From the NCBI RefSeq assembly GCF_029240175.1, contig NZ_JARBTM010000010.1:1-64000 (forward strand): 64,000 nucleotides of DNA, in the 5' to 3' direction. Each line of letters starts with the position of its first letter. The first letter of the stretch is position 1. Made by a program: the position numbers and the translations under genes. Under the pieces are notes generated by a model. It was given only the letters and a program-made list of their open reading frames with translations. It had not been told where the DNA came from and made no database searches. This stretch comes from Anaerosolibacter sp. (GTDB lineage Bacteria > Bacillota > Clostridia > Peptostreptococcales > Thermotaleaceae). Shown in pieces: positions 62,714 to 64,000 of this stretch.

Positions 62714-64000
62714 TTAGCTCCTCTCTTGTATATACTCAACAATCTCTTCCATTTTCATCCCCCGAGATCCTTTGACAAGGACTGCATCTCCGCATTTTAA
62801 AATCTCTTTCAGTATTTCTATAGCTCCATGATTGTCTTTGCATATGAATATATATTTCTGATCAAAGCCATGTTCTTTAGCACCTGCAGCAATATATCGG
62901 GCACTATTACCTACAGCTATGAGCATGTCAAGCTTGTGTCCATTCATAATTTCCGCACCTACTTGATAATGCCCTCTTTCAGTATATTCACCCATTTCCA
63001 GCATATCACCAAGACAAGCAATTTTTCTATTTGCAATCATTTTATCTAATACTGAAATAGCAGACATCATTGAGTCAGGACTAGCATTATAAGCATCATT
63101 GATTATTTTAATCCCTTCACTTGTTGAAAGGATATTTAATCGCATCTTGCTTCCGCCAAATTCTTCGAGCGCCCCTTGTATCAAGGGTATATCCACATTC
63201 ATTTCTATGCCGATGGCAATAGCGATCAAGGCATTATAAATATTATGTTTCCCTGGTACCTTGAGTTTAAAAGTGTACTTATGGGAACCTATGGAAAGAT
63301 CAAATTGGCTTCCATATTCGCCTAAGTCCTGAATGTTTTCAGCAATATAATTATACCTCCCATGGACACCAATGTAAATTATTTCAAAATGAAATTCTTT
63401 GTGTTGTAGTGTTCCCAAGTGTACATCATCACCATTAACGATCAGTCGACTACCTTTATGAAAATAGTTCGTAATCTCCATCTTCGCCTTCATAATGTTT
63501 TCTTGAGACCCTAAATGCTCAATATGAGATAATCCAATATTGGTAATTGCTGCTATGGTAGGCCTTACTAGCTCTGCTAATAAGCTTATTTCTCCCAAAC
63601 CACTCATGCCCATTTCCAAAACTGCGAGTTCATGATGATTTTCAAGATCAAATATTGTTAAAGGAAGACCAATGTGATTATTGAAATTGCCTTGATTTCT
63701 TAGCACTTTATACCTTTGAGACAGTACAGCATAGATCATATCTTTAGTCGACGTCTTTCCCGTGCTTCCAGTTACACCAATCACAGGAATTTCAAATTTA
63801 CTCAGATAGTATTTTGCCAATGATTGCATAGCTTTCAACGTATCGTCCACAAGAACAACACATTGATTTTCGTCCATTGCTACTGATTCATATTTTGATC
63901 TAGCACATAGGACTCCTCCTGCCCCGTGACGGAGCACATCTCCTATAAAGCTGTGACCATCAAAATGCTCACCAATCAAAGGAACAAACAGCTCTCCTTT
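62714..64000 (-). CDS. murF: UDP-N-acetylmuramoyl-tripeptide--D-alanyl-D-alanine ligase MurF (partial 5' end)
   Basis: The frame is open to the window edge. The last 428 codons encode GELFVPLIGEHFDGHSFIG (N-terminal substrate-binding domain), the ATP loop GVTGSTGKTSTKDM, LEMGMSGLGEI, and a C-terminal domain with INDAYNASPDSM. MurF adds D-Ala-D-Ala to UDP-MurNAc-tripeptide. Full-length family members are about 450 residues, so roughly 25 N-terminal codons lie beyond the edge. Confidence 0.95.
   Translation of the reverse strand, partial: KGELFVPLIGEHFDGHSFIGDVLRHGAGGVLCARSKYESVAMDENQCVVLVDDTLKAMQSLAKYYLSKFEIPVIGVTGSTGKTSTKDMIYAVLSQRYKVLRNQGNFNNHIGLPLTIFDLENHHELAVLEMGMSGLGEISLLAELVRPTIAAITNIGLSHIEHLGSQENIMKAKMEITNYFHKGSRLIVNGDDVHLGTLQHKEFHFEIIYIGVHGRYNYIAENIQDLGEYGSQFDLSIGSHKYTFKLKVPGKHNIYNALIAIAIGIEMNVDIPLIQGALEEFGGSKMRLNILSTSEGIKIINDAYNASPDSMMSAISVLDKMIANRKIACLGDMLEMGEYTERGHYQVGAEIMNGHKLDMLIAVGNSARYIAAGAKEHGFDQKYIFICKDNHGAIEILKEILKCGDAVLVKGSRGMKMEEIVEYIQERS

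Overview
The window is a stretch of AT-rich chromosome from an endospore-forming, low-GC Gram-positive bacterium. The evidence is an alpha/beta-type SASP, spoIVA, spoIIGA-sigE-sigG, ylmC/ymxH and a yteA/ylyA-type gene, set in the classic Firmicutes order of cell-wall, division and housekeeping genes. Details such as DUF116, the YIEGIA pair, a monoderm HlyD-like adaptor beside sepF, murA where bacilli have murB, and no ftsA beside ftsZ point to an anaerobic Clostridia lineage. An Alkaliphilus-like organism is my best guess, but this is inference only. Almost everything is on the minus strand. The only well-supported plus-strand genes are rpmB and rqcH.

Reading along the minus strand (from 64000 down): a murein/division cluster (murF partial, mraY, murD, ftsW/spoVE, murG, murA, ftsQ/divIB, DUF881, sbp, ftsZ); the sporulation sigma cluster (spoIIGA, sigE, sigG); ylmC, nrdR and pgeF (ylmD); then a phosphate block (phoP, phoR, pstS, pstC, pstA, pstB, phoU) with two Pho-box arrays; the YIEGIA/capping pair; a PDZ-radical-SAM DUF512 protein; der-plsY-gpsA; spoIVA; tRNA-Pro(GGG); and an orphan membrane protein. 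The Bacillus-type ylm order then resumes with an HlyD-like adaptor, yggS (ylmE), sepF, yggT, ylmH and divIVA. It is followed by mtnN, aroF, DUF5665, a DksA/YteA-type protein, a 52-aa ORF, lspA, rluD, and pyrR-uraA with PyrR-binding leaders.

Beyond the plus-strand rqcH lies the ylo cluster: yloC (yicC), remA, gmk, rpoZ, coaBC, priA, def, fmt, DUF116, yugP, rsmB, prpC, prkC, rsgA, rpe and thiN. Two tiny membrane-protein ORFs occupy the usual spoVM locus. After the plus-strand rpmB come yloU, fakA, recG and the start of a SASP gene.

Regulatory features that can be read directly include about twenty intrinsic terminators, a tRNA promoter with a 17-bp spacer, a spoIIG-type promoter with a long 21-bp spacer, PhoP-box triplets with exact 11-bp periodicity, a probable SigE promoter for spoIVA, and a PyrR attenuator for pyrR. 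The uraA leader looks like a translational PyrR switch. A GC-rich, triple-hairpin element between coaBC and priA is the most foreign-looking sequence. I see no CRISPR array, prophage, transposase or obvious defence system. The window is mainly conserved core genome with a few poorly characterised small proteins.
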